Assembly (NCBI RefSeq): GCF_003992595.1
Contig: NZ_RZNA01000040.1
Location: 331,603 to 395,602, forward strand
Length of the DNA stretch: 64,000 nt
DNA from: Flagellimonas oceanensis
GTDB lineage: Bacteria; Bacteroidota; Bacteroidia; Flavobacteriales; Flavobacteriaceae
Direction of reading: 5' to 3'
How positions within the stretch are numbered: the first letter of the stretch is position 1; every line of letters begins with the position of its first letter. The translations under genes and the position numbers were made by a program. Under the pieces are notes generated by a model. The model made no database searches, was not told the origin of the DNA, and was given only the letters and a program-made list of their open reading frames with translations. Positions 1-10,874 of the stretch are shown one piece after another.

Positions 1-2252
1 TCGAACAGGTTTACCTTTTTAAGCAACTTTTTTTCTGTGCTCCAAGCGATATCGTACACTTTTTGGAAAGAGACCGACTCGTCCAGCAATAGGGCAAAGT
101 CCCTGGTTACTTCCGGGAATTTCGGAATCTCCTTGAAAACTACGTTTTGTGTGCTCACGGATTCCAAAATGACATCCCAGTTCAAATCGGCATAGAACAC
201 CTCTTGCTTAATGTCGAATCGCTTAAGGGCAGCCTTGCCGACCAAGCCAATCGACACCAAAACGTTGTCGTTTTTCACATAGGAAACCCCTTCGGCATAA
301 TCTGAATCAGATAATGGCTTTGTGTCAATGTCTCGAAGCCCCAAGCGTTCAAAAACATTGTCAACAATACCTTTTAGATAGAAAAATTCAGATTTTTTGG
401 AGGCAACGGCCCAACTGTTCTGTTTACGGTCACCAGAGATAAATATAGCCAAATGCTGATTTTCCTGATGCTCTCCGTCCACTTTGTGGTAGGTCTTTCC
501 GAACTCGAACAGCTTCAGGTCGGTTTTTTGCCTATTGTGGTTGTAGCTCACTGTTTGCAAACCAGAATGAAGCATGGAGGTCCGTAGCACTGATAAATCC
601 GAACTCAAGGGGTTCATCATTTGAACAGCGCTATCATCATCCGAAGTAATGTCAGATGAAACCAAACTGTTGGTCATTATTTCGTAAAAACCTTTGGATG
701 CCAACATACTTCCGACCACGTCTTGAATTCTGTAATTCTCAAAGCGTGATGTTTTTGCAATGGAAGCGTTCAACTTTTCCTTGAAGTCAATGTTGTTGTA
801 ACCGTAGACCCTTAAAATCTCCTCGATCACATCAACTTCTCGGGTAACATCGACCCTATACGTGGGAATGGTCAATCCAAGACCGGATTCCGTTACGTTG
901 TTGATTCTGATTTCCAAAGAGGAAAGAATGGATTTGATGGTATCCCGCGGTATTTCCTGACCAATCAAGGAATTGATTTTGCTAAAAGTCAAGAATACCT
1001 GTCTTTCTTGTGGTTTTTTCGGGTAAAGATCAGCGATTTCAGAAGTGATATAGCCTCCTGCAATCTCCCTGATCAAAAGAGCCGCCCTTTTAAGGGCGTA
1101 TTTCGTCATGTTGATGTCGATACCTCTCTCAAACCTGAATGATGCATCGGTGTTCAAACCATGCCTTTTGGCCGTTTTTCTTATGGAAACAGGGTCAAAA
1201 TAGGCACTTTCCAAAAATATGGAGGTGGTGTGTTCTGTAACTCCTGAGTGAAGTCCACCAAAGACTCCGGCAATGCACATGGGACTGTTTGCGTCACAAA
1301 TCATCAAATCATCTTCATGCAACTCACGTTCCACTTCGTCCAATGTGGTGAACTTGGTTCCGGCGGGCAGAGTTTTCACCTCAACTTTGCTCCCTTTTAT
1401 CTTGGAGGCATCAAAAGCGTGCAAGGGCTGACCCAATTCGTGAAGTACGTAGTTAGTCACATCCACGATGTTGTTTATCGGGGCCAATCCAATCGCCTTC
1501 AATCTATTTTTCAGCCAATCTGGGGAATCCTGCACCACAAGGTTGCTAATGGTAACCCCGCAATATCTTGGTGCAAGATCACTCTCCATAACCTCCACAT
1601 CGACCTTCAACGAGCGATTGTCAATGGAAAAGTTACTTACGGAAGGAGTGACCAATTCCTTTTGTATCTCTTTTTGTTCCAACCCTGCCTTGAGGTCGCG
1701 TGCCACACCAAAATGACTCATCGCATCCGCTCGGTTAGGGGTAAGACCTATTTCAAAAACTTCGTCATTCTCAACGTCAAAGACCTTGGAACAGGGAGTG
1801 CCCGGAACCAACTCTTCATTGAGTACCATAATGCCGTCGTGACTTTCGCCAACCCCGATTTCATCTTCTGCACAGATCATACCTTGGCTCACTTCTCCAC
1901 GGATTTTCCCTTTTTTGATCATCCAGGCTTCCCCTTCTTTGGTGTATAGGGTAGTGCCAACAGTGGCTACGGGTACTTTTTGGCCTGCTGCCACATTGGG
2001 CGCGCCACAAACAATCTGTAAAGGAGCTTCTTGCCCTACATCAACAGTGGTTAACTTCAATCTATCGGCATTTGGGTGTTTGTCGCAAGTGAGCACGTGT
2101 CCGACCACGATACCCTTTAATCCACCCTTAACTGATTCAAATTGTGATATACCCTCAACTTCCAGACCTAAATCTGTTAAAAGCTCGCCAGTTTTTTGAG
2201 CATCCCAATCAATTTGCAAAAATTGCTTCAACCAGTTGTAAGAAATCTTCAT
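1..2252 (-). CDS. pheT: Phenylalanyl-tRNA synthetase beta subunit, C-terminus beyond window start
   Basis: Reverse translation from ATG at 2252 reads MKISYNWLKQFLQIDWDAQKTGELLTDLGLEVEG...; open to window edge, so absent from ORF track. Confidence 0.95.
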   Translation of the reverse strand, partial: MKISYNWLKQFLQIDWDAQKTGELLTDLGLEVEGISQFESVKGGLKGIVVGHVLTCDKHPNADRLKLTTVDVGQEAPLQIVCGAPNVAAGQKVPVATVGTTLYTKEGEAWMIKKGKIRGEVSQGMICAEDEIGVGESHDGIMVLNEELVPGTPCSKVFDVENDEVFEIGLTPNRADAMSHFGVARDLKAGLEQKEIQKELVTPSVSNFSIDNRSLKVDVEVMESDLAPRYCGVTISNLVVQDSPDWLKNRLKAIGLAPINNIVDVTNYVLHELGQPLHAFDASKIKGSKVEVKTLPAGTKFTTLDEVERELHEDDLMICDANSPMCIAGVFGGLHSGVTEHTTSIFLESAYFDPVSIRKTAKRHGLNTDASFRFERGIDINMTKYALKRAALLIREIAGGYITSEIADLYPKKPQERQVFLTFSKINSLIGQEIPRDTIKSILSSLEIRINNVTESGLGLTIPTYRVDVTREVDVIEEILRVYGYNNIDFKEKLNASIAKTSRFENYRIQDVVGSMLASKGFYEIMTNSLVSSDITSDDDSAVQMMNPLSSDLSVLRTSMLHSGLQTVSYNHNRQKTDLKLFEFGKTYHKVDGEHQENQHLAIFISGDRKQNSWAVASKKSEFFYLKGIVDNVFERLGLRDIDTKPLSDSDYAEGVSYVKNDNVLVSIGLVGKAALKRFDIKQEVFYADLNWDVILESVSTQNVVFKEIPKFPEVTRDFALLLDESVSFQKVYDIAWSTEKKLLKKVNLF

Positions 2253-2381
2253 ACCCCATTTTTAGAGGGCACAAATATATAACAATAGGGTAACAGATTC
2301 AACGATAATAATGACCTTAAATCGTAAGGAGTGTTTTGTTTTAAAACCAATTTCCTACATTTAAGTAAAATCTTTTGATTC

Positions 2382-3629
2382 ATGAATAAAATAGGCGCAG
2401 CAATAGTAGGGCTTTTGGTCATATTTACTTCTTGTAAAAAAGAAGAAAAAATTGAACTCAAGAAGGGTCATTGGTTGGGGACCATGGAAGTTTCCGAATC
2501 ACAACAATTGCCTTTTGAGTTCATAATCAACCAGAACGAAGAGGGCGGGTATGTGATGCAGGTCTATAATGCAGAGGAAGTTGTTACCATAGATGAGTTT
2601 ACCTTCAATGGGGATTCCATCGATATTCGAATGCCCATATTTGAAGGTCATATTGCCGGGACCTATACCGCTACTGAAATCACTGGTCAATTCATTGAAG
2701 AGGGTAAAGAGCGCAGTGTTCCTTTTAGAGCTGTCCAAGGGAAGTTGGATCGTTTTGAAGCCAAAGAACCGGCTGCAGTGAACCTATCGGGTATTTGGGA
2801 GACCTATTTCCATATCAATACGGCGGATGAATATCCTGCAAAAGGTATTTTTATGCAGAATGGAAACAATGTCAAAGGAACTTTTAGAACCAAGACAGGG
2901 GATTACCGCTATCTGGAAGGCGTTGTCACGGGGGATAGCATGAAGCTGTCCGCTTTTGATGGTTCGCACGTATTCCTTTTTTTGGCCCAAGTGACCGATA
3001 GTACCTTAAACGGAAAATTTTATTCAGGAAAGCATGCGGTTCAAGAATTCATGGGTGCGCGGAACGAGGCTTTTGAACTTCCCGATTCCGATGGACTTAC
3101 CTATTTGCGCGAAGGTTACGATAAATTTGATTTCTCTTTTCCAAATTCTGATGGGAAGATGGTGGATTTGGACGACCCAATGTTCGAGGATAAGGCGGTT
3201 CTTGTACAGATTATGGGTACTTGGTGTACCAATTGCTTGGACGAAACACGGTTTTACGTGGATTTCATCAAAAATAACCCAGACTTAGACCTTCAGTTTG
3301 TTGGGTTGGCCTTTGAATATGCAAAGACCGAGGAAAAAGCTTTTGAAGGAATCAAAAGGCTCAAGGAGCGCGAAGAAGTGCCCTATCCGATTCTTTTGGC
3401 TCAGTATGGCACATCCAACAAGCAAAAGGCCAATGAAAAACTACCGATGCTGAACCATATTCTTTCTTATCCCACGACCATCTATATTGATAAAGCTGGA
3501 GAAGTTCACAAAATCCATACGGGTTTCAACGGACCGGCAACAGGCCAAAAATTTGTTGAATTCAAGGAAGAGTTCCATAGGACCATTGATGAAATGACCA
3601 AGGGAGAAGTATTGGAAAGTGAAGGTTGA
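2382..3629 (+). CDS. TlpA/thioredoxin-like lipoprotein
   Basis: Lipobox-like N-terminus (VIFTSCKK), C-terminal thioredoxin-like motif GTWCTNCLDE. Confidence 0.8.
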   Translation: MNKIGAAIVGLLVIFTSCKKEEKIELKKGHWLGTMEVSESQQLPFEFIINQNEEGGYVMQVYNAEEVVTIDEFTFNGDSIDIRMPIFEGHIAGTYTATEITGQFIEEGKERSVPFRAVQGKLDRFEAKEPAAVNLSGIWETYFHINTADEYPAKGIFMQNGNNVKGTFRTKTGDYRYLEGVVTGDSMKLSAFDGSHVFLFLAQVTDSTLNGKFYSGKHAVQEFMGARNEAFELPDSDGLTYLREGYDKFDFSFPNSDGKMVDLDDPMFEDKAVLVQIMGTWCTNCLDETRFYVDFIKNNPDLDLQFVGLAFEYAKTEEKAFEGIKRLKEREEVPYPILLAQYGTSNKQKANEKLPMLNHILSYPTTIYIDKAGEVHKIHTGFNGPATGQKFVEFKEEFHRTIDEMTKGEVLESEG

Positions 3630-3630
3630 T

Positions 3631-4749
3631 TTAGATGATGGTTGACTTGCCCAAATCGATGTTCTCATCGTTCATGAGAGTATCATCTTCGATATCCACA
3701 ATGTTGTGGGCTATAAAGTCCCCAACTTGATTGGTTCCGTACTGACTGTTTTCCTTTAAATCTGGAGTGACAATTCCTTTTTTCAGGGATTTATCCACCG
3801 CTTTTTTAACGGCCCAAGCTTCTTCGGCCAGTCCAAAATGCTCCAACAGCATAGCTGCGGATAGAATCGATGCAATCGGGTTGGCAATATCTTTGCCCTT
3901 AGCTTGAGGATAGGAGCCGTGAATAGGCTCAAACATTGCGTTTTCATCGCCCACCGAGGCGGAAGCCAATAAACCAATGGAACCACCGATAACACTGCCT
4001 TCATCGGAAATAATGTCGCCGAACATATTTTCGGTCAAAATAACATCAAACTGTTTGGGGTCGAGTATGATTTGCATTGCGGCATTGTCCACAAACATAA
4101 AGTCCAAGTCAACTTCGGGATAGCTTTCCCCGATTTTCGTAACCACCTTGCGCCAAAGTCTAGAAGATTCCAGCACATTGGCCTTGTCAATCAAAGTAAG
4201 CTTCTTTTTTCTGACTTTTGCGGCTTTGAACGCCAAATGTGCTATTCGGCTTATCTCATCCTCGGTGTATTCGCAAAGATCGGAAGCTTTGGTGCCTTCC
4301 TCGTTCAATTTTTTCTCTCCGAAATATATGCCGCCCGTAAGTTCACGGTAGATGACAAAATCAGTACCGTTGATTACGTTTTTTTTCAAAGGGGATTTAT
4401 CCAACAAAGTTGGATGGGAAAGAACGGGTCTGATGTTTGCAAACAAGCCCAATTCTTTTCGTAATTGTAACAAACCTTGTTCGGGTCGCACTTTTGCGTC
4501 AGGGTCATTATCATATTTAGGGTCGCCAATGGCTCCGAAAAGTACGGCGTCCGACTCTTTGCATAATTTTAGTGTGGCATCGGGTAGGGGAGTTCCCTTT
4601 TTGTCGATGGCAATGGCACCAACAGGAGCTTCTTTAAAAATAAAATGCTGATTGAAGGTTTCTTCCACAGCCTCCAAACATTTTACTGCCTGGGCCAACA
4701 CTTCGGGTCCTACACCATCCCCAGGAAGTAATGCAATTTTCAATGCCAT
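3631..4749 (-). CDS. leuB: 3-isopropylmalate dehydrogenase
   Basis: MALKIALLPGDGVGPEV..., TENMFGDIISDE, EPIHGSYPQAKGKDIANP. Confidence 0.95.
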   Translation of the reverse strand: MALKIALLPGDGVGPEVLAQAVKCLEAVEETFNQHFIFKEAPVGAIAIDKKGTPLPDATLKLCKESDAVLFGAIGDPKYDNDPDAKVRPEQGLLQLRKELGLFANIRPVLSHPTLLDKSPLKKNVINGTDFVIYRELTGGIYFGEKKLNEEGTKASDLCEYTEDEISRIAHLAFKAAKVRKKKLTLIDKANVLESSRLWRKVVTKIGESYPEVDLDFMFVDNAAMQIILDPKQFDVILTENMFGDIISDEGSVIGGSIGLLASASVGDENAMFEPIHGSYPQAKGKDIANPIASILSAAMLLEHFGLAEEAWAVKKAVDKSLKKGIVTPDLKENSQYGTNQVGDFIAHNIVDIEDDTLMNDENIDLGKSTII

Positions 4750-4763
4750 AAAATAACCGTGAT

Positions 4764-5936
4764 TTAAGCTAGGCTTTTCATTCCGATATTGCTGGTCTCA
4801 ACAATTTCGTGAATATCCTCGTCCATGATTTCTTTTTTCACATCGGCGTACTTCAAGAAGTTTTCGTAAACCGTATCCAATTGAAGTTTTGTGAGTTCGT
4901 ACCCAACATTTTTGGCTCGGTAGGCCAAAGCGGCACGCCCACTTCGTGCAGTTAATACAATGGAGGATTCGCTTACCCCAACATCTTTTGGGTCTATGAT
5001 TTCATAGGTTTCACGACGCTTGATTACCCCATCTTGGTGAATTCCGGAACTATGGGCAAACGCATTGGAACCTACGATAGCTTTATTGGGCTGCACAGGC
5101 ATTCCCATTTTTTGAGAAACCATGGTACTGGTATCCCAAAGTAATTGGCTGTTGATGTTGGTATCCAAGTTTAAGTGCGGATGTTGTCTCATGATCATTA
5201 CCACTTCTTCCAAAGAAGTGTTTCCAGCTCGTTCGCCGATACCGTTGATGGTACATTCGATTTGTCGAGCTCCATTGGCAACACCTGCGATGGAATTGGC
5301 AGTGGCCAAACCTAAATCATTATGGCAGTGACAGGATAGGATAGCTTTATCGATGCCTTTTACATTTTCTTTCAAGTATTTCATCTTGGCACCGTACTCT
5401 TCGGGCAAGCAATAGCCTGTTGTATCTGGAATGTTCAGCACTGTTGCTCCGACTTTGATTACCTCTTCACAGATTCGAGCTAAAAATTCATTGTCGGTAC
5501 GGCCTGCATCCTCAGCATAGAATTCCACATCTTCCACAAAGGTTTTGGCGTAGGCCACAGCTGCTACGGCACGCTCAATAATCTTATCTTGGGTAGAATT
5601 GAATTTGTATTTGATATGCGATTCGGAAGTTCCGATTCCCGTATGTATTCGTGGTTTTTTGGCATCCTTAATGGCTTCTGCGGCCACTTCAATGTCTTTC
5701 TTCACGGCGCGGGTCAATCCACAGACCGTTGCATTTTTGACCAATTTGGCGATTTCGTTTACGGACTTAAAATCACCGGGGCTAGATATGGGGAACCCTG
5801 CCTCGATTACATCAACTCCCAATTGATCTAATCGTTCGGCAATGATTAATTTTTGTTCGGTATCCAGTTTGCAACCAGGTACCTGTTCTCCATCTCTTAG
5901 TGTTGTGTCAAAAATTTCTACCTTATCTTTACCCAT
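4764..5936 (-). CDS. leuA: 2-isopropylmalate synthase
   Basis: [37 protein letters not shown]; adjacent to leuB. Confidence 0.93.
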   Translation of the reverse strand: MGKDKVEIFDTTLRDGEQVPGCKLDTEQKLIIAERLDQLGVDVIEAGFPISSPGDFKSVNEIAKLVKNATVCGLTRAVKKDIEVAAEAIKDAKKPRIHTGIGTSESHIKYKFNSTQDKIIERAVAAVAYAKTFVEDVEFYAEDAGRTDNEFLARICEEVIKVGATVLNIPDTTGYCLPEEYGAKMKYLKENVKGIDKAILSCHCHNDLGLATANSIAGVANGARQIECTINGIGERAGNTSLEEVVMIMRQHPHLNLDTNINSQLLWDTSTMVSQKMGMPVQPNKAIVGSNAFAHSSGIHQDGVIKRRETYEIIDPKDVGVSESSIVLTARSGRAALAYRAKNVGYELTKLQLDTVYENFLKYADVKKEIMDEDIHEIVETSNIGMKSLA

Positions 5937-6083
5937 TATTTCAACCTGTTTTTTTCTATGACTTACGAAAATAGGGAAGGTAGGCTGAAGAGGAAAAGCG
6001 ACTCTGGTAACGTTACAACGTTTAATTGCTTTTTGATAGAACTAAATAACTGAAAAACAATTGTTTAAACAATATTTTTTACG

Positions 6084-7628
6084 ATGACAAATGCCCATAA
6101 GGATGCTTTGTTTGTACTGGTAAAATCGCTGTCCAAGTCCGAAAAACGTCAATTTAAGCTCTATGTTGGTCGTTTGGGGGTCAATACGGATGCCAAGTTT
6201 TTGGCACTTTTCAACCTCTTGGATAAGATGCGGAAGTACGATGAGAAGCAGATTTTGGATAGCGGCATCGTCAAAAAATCCCAGCTTTCCAACCTCAAGG
6301 CGCACTTGTACAAGCAGATTTTGGTAAGTCTCAGGCTGAACCCAGTGAATCAAAATGTACGTATTCAAATCAGGGAGCAACTCGATTTTGCCACCATTCT
6401 CTATCAAAAAGGGCTGTATAAGCAAAGCTTGAAGATTTTGGAGAAAGCCAAAAGTTTCGCGATAGAGAACGAGGAAAAGAACGTGGCCTACGAAATCGTT
6501 GAGTTGGAGAAGGTTATCGAAACCCAGTATATTACCCGAAGTATACCTGATAGGGCTGATGAACTTGCCGTTGAGGCCAAGGAACTTTCTGCGCAAAATG
6601 TGATGACAAGCAAGCTTTCCAATCTTTCGTTACAGTTGTATGGAATGATGTTGAAAGTTGGGTATGTGCGCAGTGATGAGGATTTGCAAAAAGTAAAAAA
6701 CTACTTTGAAGAACATCTGCCAAAATACGATATTGAAAAGTTGGGTTTCCGTGAAAAATTATGGCTCTACAAAGCGCATTTATGGTATAGTCTTTTGATT
6801 CAGGACTTTTTGTCAGCCTACAAATACGCCAGTAAATGGGTGGACCTGTTTTATGAGAACGACCATATGATTCCACTGAATCCCGTGTTCTTTTTAAAAG
6901 GTAACCACTATTTGTTGGAGTCACTTTTCTTTGTGAAATATGCCTCCCAGTTCAGGGAAACTTTGGAAAAGTTGGAAGAGCAGGTAAAGGATTCAAAGTT
7001 CCCTAAAAATGATAACATCAGTTCGCTAGCCTTTTTGTACATCAACACCAACAAGCTGAATCTTCATTTTCTGGAGGGCACTTTTGACAAAGGAATTTAT
7101 TTGGTCAACATCATCGAGTATGGCATCAAAAAACATCGACAGCAGATTGATGAACACCACATTATGCTGCTCTATTACAAAATCGCTTGTTTGTATTTTG
7201 GAAATGGGGACAACAAAAACTGTATTGCCTACCTGAAGAAAATCATTTCCAACAAAAAATTGAAGATGCGTGAAGATTTGATGTGTTTTGCGAGGGTGTT
7301 AAGCCTTGTTGCGCATTACGAAGCAGGAATGGATTATCATTTGGAAGTGCAGCTTAAAAGCACCTATAAGTTCTTGTTGAAAATGAACGATTTACATGAG
7401 GTGCAAAAGGAAATGATCAAGTTCCTACGGAATCTTGGGGACATCTACCCGACGGATCTAAAAGGTGAGTTCCAGAAATTGTACAACGAGCTAAAAAAGT
7501 ACGAAAACCACCCCTACGAAAAACGGGCATTTTTGTATTTGGATATCCTCTCGTGGTTGGAAAGTCATCTGCAGAACAAACCTGTTTCCGAGATTATTAG
7601 GGAAAAAGCCTTGGCACTTACTCGCTAA
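6084..7628 (+). CDS. Hypothetical protein, helical repeat-like
   Basis: Long ORF, 514 aa, no recognised motif. Confidence 0.75.
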   Translation: MTNAHKDALFVLVKSLSKSEKRQFKLYVGRLGVNTDAKFLALFNLLDKMRKYDEKQILDSGIVKKSQLSNLKAHLYKQILVSLRLNPVNQNVRIQIREQLDFATILYQKGLYKQSLKILEKAKSFAIENEEKNVAYEIVELEKVIETQYITRSIPDRADELAVEAKELSAQNVMTSKLSNLSLQLYGMMLKVGYVRSDEDLQKVKNYFEEHLPKYDIEKLGFREKLWLYKAHLWYSLLIQDFLSAYKYASKWVDLFYENDHMIPLNPVFFLKGNHYLLESLFFVKYASQFRETLEKLEEQVKDSKFPKNDNISSLAFLYINTNKLNLHFLEGTFDKGIYLVNIIEYGIKKHRQQIDEHHIMLLYYKIACLYFGNGDNKNCIAYLKKIISNKKLKMREDLMCFARVLSLVAHYEAGMDYHLEVQLKSTYKFLLKMNDLHEVQKEMIKFLRNLGDIYPTDLKGEFQKLYNELKKYENHPYEKRAFLYLDILSWLESHLQNKPVSEIIREKALALTR

Positions 7629-8328
7629 GACAGGCGTTCCAAATGGGATCCTCTGGTGGGGCTCCCAAAAATGCAATAGGTTCTTTTTGCACGGGATGCA
7701 CAAGAGCCAAACTTCGTGCGTGTAGATGAATTCCACCATCCTTGTTGCTACGGTCGGCACCGTATTTTAAATCTCCTTTTATGGTACAGCCTATGGCCGC
7801 CAACTGGGCCCTGATTTGGTGGTGTCTACCGGTTTTCAAATCAATTTCCAACAAATAATAGTTGTCGAGTTTCTTTATGATCTTATAATCCAACTCAGCT
7901 TTTTTGCTATTAGGAACTTCGTTGTTGTGTGCATAGGACTTATTCTGCTTTGGATTTCGTACCAACCAATGGATTAAAGTACCGCTTTCCTGGGGAGGTG
8001 CGTTTTTTACAACTGCCCAGTACATTTTTTTGGTCTCTCCCTGAGCAAACAATTTATTGAGACGCGGGAGGGCCTTGGATGTCTTGGAAAAGAGCACAAT
8101 GCCCGATGTAGGGCGGTCCAAGCGATGCACGACGCCCAAATACACATTACCCGGTTTGTTGTACTTTTCTTTTAAATACTGTTTTACGACCTCACTCAAA
8201 GGGACGTCCCCCGTTTTATCGCCTTGTACAATATCACCTACGCGCTTATTGACCACGATTAGGTGGTTGTCTTCAAAAAGAACTTGAAGGTTGGAAGGAT
8301 TGGAATGTTGGCTATTGTTGATTGACAA
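7618..8328 (-). CDS. RluA-family pseudouridine synthase
   Basis: VLFEDNHLIVVNKRVGDIVQGDK, HRLDRPTSGIVLFSKT; TTG start. Confidence 0.9.
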   Translation of the reverse strand: MSINNSQHSNPSNLQVLFEDNHLIVVNKRVGDIVQGDKTGDVPLSEVVKQYLKEKYNKPGNVYLGVVHRLDRPTSGIVLFSKTSKALPRLNKLFAQGETKKMYWAVVKNAPPQESGTLIHWLVRNPKQNKSYAHNNEVPNSKKAELDYKIIKKLDNYYLLEIDLKTGRHHQIRAQLAAIGCTIKGDLKYGADRSNKDGGIHLHARSLALVHPVQKEPIAFLGAPPEDPIWNACLSE

Positions 8329-8342
8329 TTGTTAATTGAAGT

Positions 8343-9161
8343 TTAGTAAGATTCTTCGTCATTGGGAAAATCCTGGCTTTTCACATCATCCACATATTGG
8401 GAAATGGCATTGCTCATCTCATCGTATAGATTGAGATATCTTCTTAAGAACCTTGGGTGGAACTCGTGGGTCATGCCTAACATATCGTGCACAACCAACA
8501 CTTGTCCGTCCACGTGGTTGCCAGCTCCAATTCCGATAATAGGTATGGAAACGCTCTCCGCGACCTCTTTGGCCAATTTGGCTGGAATTTTTTCCAGAAC
8601 AATGGCAAAACAGCCCAATTCCTCCAATAGTTTGGCATCGGATTTTAGTTTTTCAGCTTCCTCTTCTTCCTTGGCACGGACCGTGTAGGTACCAAATTTG
8701 TAGATGGATTGTGGGGTAAGTCCCAAGTGGCCCATCACTGGAATGCCTGCTTCCAAAATTCGGCTGATGGATATTTTGATTTCTTCACCACCTTCCACTT
8801 TTACGGCGTGAGCACCACTTTCCTTCATAATTCGGATAGCTGAGCGTAAGGCTTCCTTGGAATCGCCCTGATAACTTCCAAAAGGAATGTCCACCACAAC
8901 CAAGGCCCTTTTTGCGGCTCTGACTACGGAGGTAGCGTGATAGATCATTTGATCCAGGGTAATGGGCAATGTGGTTTCATGGCCGGCCATAACGTTACTG
9001 GCGGAATCTCCTACCAAAATGGCATCCACATTGGCACCATCCACAATTTTGGCCATAGAGTAATCGTAGGAAGTGAGCATACTGATTTTCTCACCAGTCT
9101 TTTTCATATCCACCAACGATTTTACCGTTACCCTTTTATATTCTTTTTTAGCTGTAGACAT
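8343..9161 (-). CDS. panB: 3-methyl-2-oxobutanoate hydroxymethyltransferase
   Basis: [42 protein letters not shown]. Confidence 0.95.
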   Translation of the reverse strand: MSTAKKEYKRVTVKSLVDMKKTGEKISMLTSYDYSMAKIVDGANVDAILVGDSASNVMAGHETTLPITLDQMIYHATSVVRAAKRALVVVDIPFGSYQGDSKEALRSAIRIMKESGAHAVKVEGGEEIKISISRILEAGIPVMGHLGLTPQSIYKFGTYTVRAKEEEEAEKLKSDAKLLEELGCFAIVLEKIPAKLAKEVAESVSIPIIGIGAGNHVDGQVLVVHDMLGMTHEFHPRFLRRYLNLYDEMSNAISQYVDDVKSQDFPNDEESY

Positions 9162-9232
9162 CGTAATTTTATTTGATGGCTAAAAGTAAGCAGATTTGTT
9201 TAATTTAGGCTTCAATCAAAAAAACTAATCAA

Positions 9233-9715
9233 ATGAGAAAACTGTTCAGTTGTGTAGTGTTGTTTGCTTTGGGTACACTGGGGTATGCCCAAGGTCCAAA
9301 TCCTTCAAACGAAGAAGCCAAAGCAAAAATCAAACAAGTTGTTGAAACTTTTTTCGACGGTTTCCACAAGCAAGACTCGACTATCATAAAGAGTACCGTG
9401 GCCGACGAGATTGTACTTCAAACCACGGGAAGAAACCCTGAGGGCAAGACGATTTTCAAGACTGAGGAATTTCCGAAATTTTTAAAATCCATTGTAGGTA
9501 TTCCAGAAACCACAAAGTTTGAGGAAAAGCTGACCTCTTTCTCTATTCAAGTGGATAGAACCATGGCCAATGCCTGGGTAGGATACGAGTTTTGGGTAAA
9601 TGGTGAGTTCAGTCATTGCGGCATCAATTCCTTTCAGTTTATCAATTTTGATGGAGAATGGAAAATCATCTACCTGATTGATACCAGGGGCAAAGAGGGG
9701 TGCATGCAAGAGTGA
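9233..9715 (+). CDS. NTF2/SnoaL-like secreted protein
   Basis: Signal peptide plus SnoaL-like fold pattern. Confidence 0.6.
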   Translation: MRKLFSCVVLFALGTLGYAQGPNPSNEEAKAKIKQVVETFFDGFHKQDSTIIKSTVADEIVLQTTGRNPEGKTIFKTEEFPKFLKSIVGIPETTKFEEKLTSFSIQVDRTMANAWVGYEFWVNGEFSHCGINSFQFINFDGEWKIIYLIDTRGKEGCMQE

Positions 9716-9717
9716 TT

Positions 9718-10827
9718 TTATTTGCCTCCGTACAATTTATAAACTTCTGAACCAGCACTAAGAAAGGCACCTGCGCCATATACTTCGGTTTTGTTTGGCC
9801 AAGCTTTTCCCGGAGCCGCCCCAATAGGTTGTACATATCCGAGCATACCTTTTTCATTCACATGGTTCACTAATGCTTTCCAAGCTTTTTCAATAGCAGG
9901 GCCGTAGGTTTTTTTGTCCAATATACCTCTGTTAATGCCCCAAGCAAGTCCGTATACATAAAACGAAGTACCACTTGTTTCTGGGGTGGGATAATATTTC
10001 TGGCCTAATAAACTCATTGCCCAATGCCCTTCAGGTGTCTGTATCTTCAACAGTTTGGCAGCCATTTTTTCGAAAATATCCCTAAAATAAAGGTGTTCTT
10101 CGCTCCCAGGTTCTAGTTCGTTCATGATGTTTGCCAATCCCGCAAAAACCCAACCATTGCCACGAGACCAAAATATTTTGGTGCCATTATTCAATTGGCC
10201 CATATAACTTTCATCACGATAGTAAAGATGCTCTTCTTCATCAAACAGAAAATCAGTGGTCGCCTTGAATTCATTCATCATAAAGTCAAGGTATTTCCTT
10301 TCTCCTGTAATGTTGTACAGTTTAGCCCAAACAGGAGGGGACATAAAGAGCGCATCGCACCAATTCCAACGAGATTGGTGGTATGGGGTTCTCCATTTCA
10401 ATGAAGTTTTGGCCGGATGGTACATGATAAAGTTGAACTGCTCTTTTGTGGGTTCCATCATTTTTGAGTCTTTATATTTCCTGTACAGTTCCAAATAAAG
10501 CTGTCCTACAGTATGATCATCCGCATGATAGATCCGATTGTGCAACTTCCAATCACTGAATTCGCCAATGGTTTTTAGCCATACGTAGTATTTGTCATTT
10601 TCCGCCATTGCAGCCCACTTTACCATACCAACGTAGAGAGCTCCATTTGTCCAATCGAGAGGATGGTGTGGATTATCATAGGTGTAAGCGTCCCGATAAT
10701 GGTCAATTTGCCAATCCGCGACTTTTTTCATGGTGGCCTTGACCTCTTCTGGTTTGATTTTTTGTGAAAAAGACAAACTTGAAATGAGTAGCATGCATCC
10801 TACTAAGGCGGTTTTAAGGTTGGTCAT
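9718..10827 (-). CDS. Glycoside hydrolase family 88/105-like (unsaturated rhamnogalacturonyl hydrolase)
   Basis: Signal peptide, DHTVGQLYLELYRKY, FWSRGNGWVFAGLA. Confidence 0.85.
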   Translation of the reverse strand: MTNLKTALVGCMLLISSLSFSQKIKPEEVKATMKKVADWQIDHYRDAYTYDNPHHPLDWTNGALYVGMVKWAAMAENDKYYVWLKTIGEFSDWKLHNRIYHADDHTVGQLYLELYRKYKDSKMMEPTKEQFNFIMYHPAKTSLKWRTPYHQSRWNWCDALFMSPPVWAKLYNITGERKYLDFMMNEFKATTDFLFDEEEHLYYRDESYMGQLNNGTKIFWSRGNGWVFAGLANIMNELEPGSEEHLYFRDIFEKMAAKLLKIQTPEGHWAMSLLGQKYYPTPETSGTSFYVYGLAWGINRGILDKKTYGPAIEKAWKALVNHVNEKGMLGYVQPIGAAPGKAWPNKTEVYGAGAFLSAGSEVYKLYGGK

Positions 10828-10874
10828 TTTATATTCTTTTTTATGTCAATGGTTGTGTTTGACAATTTAATACT

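Noticed and set aside
1248-2199. Plus-strand ORFs of 233, 82 and 94 aa
   Set aside because: Antisense to pheT, whose reverse-strand reading is unambiguous.
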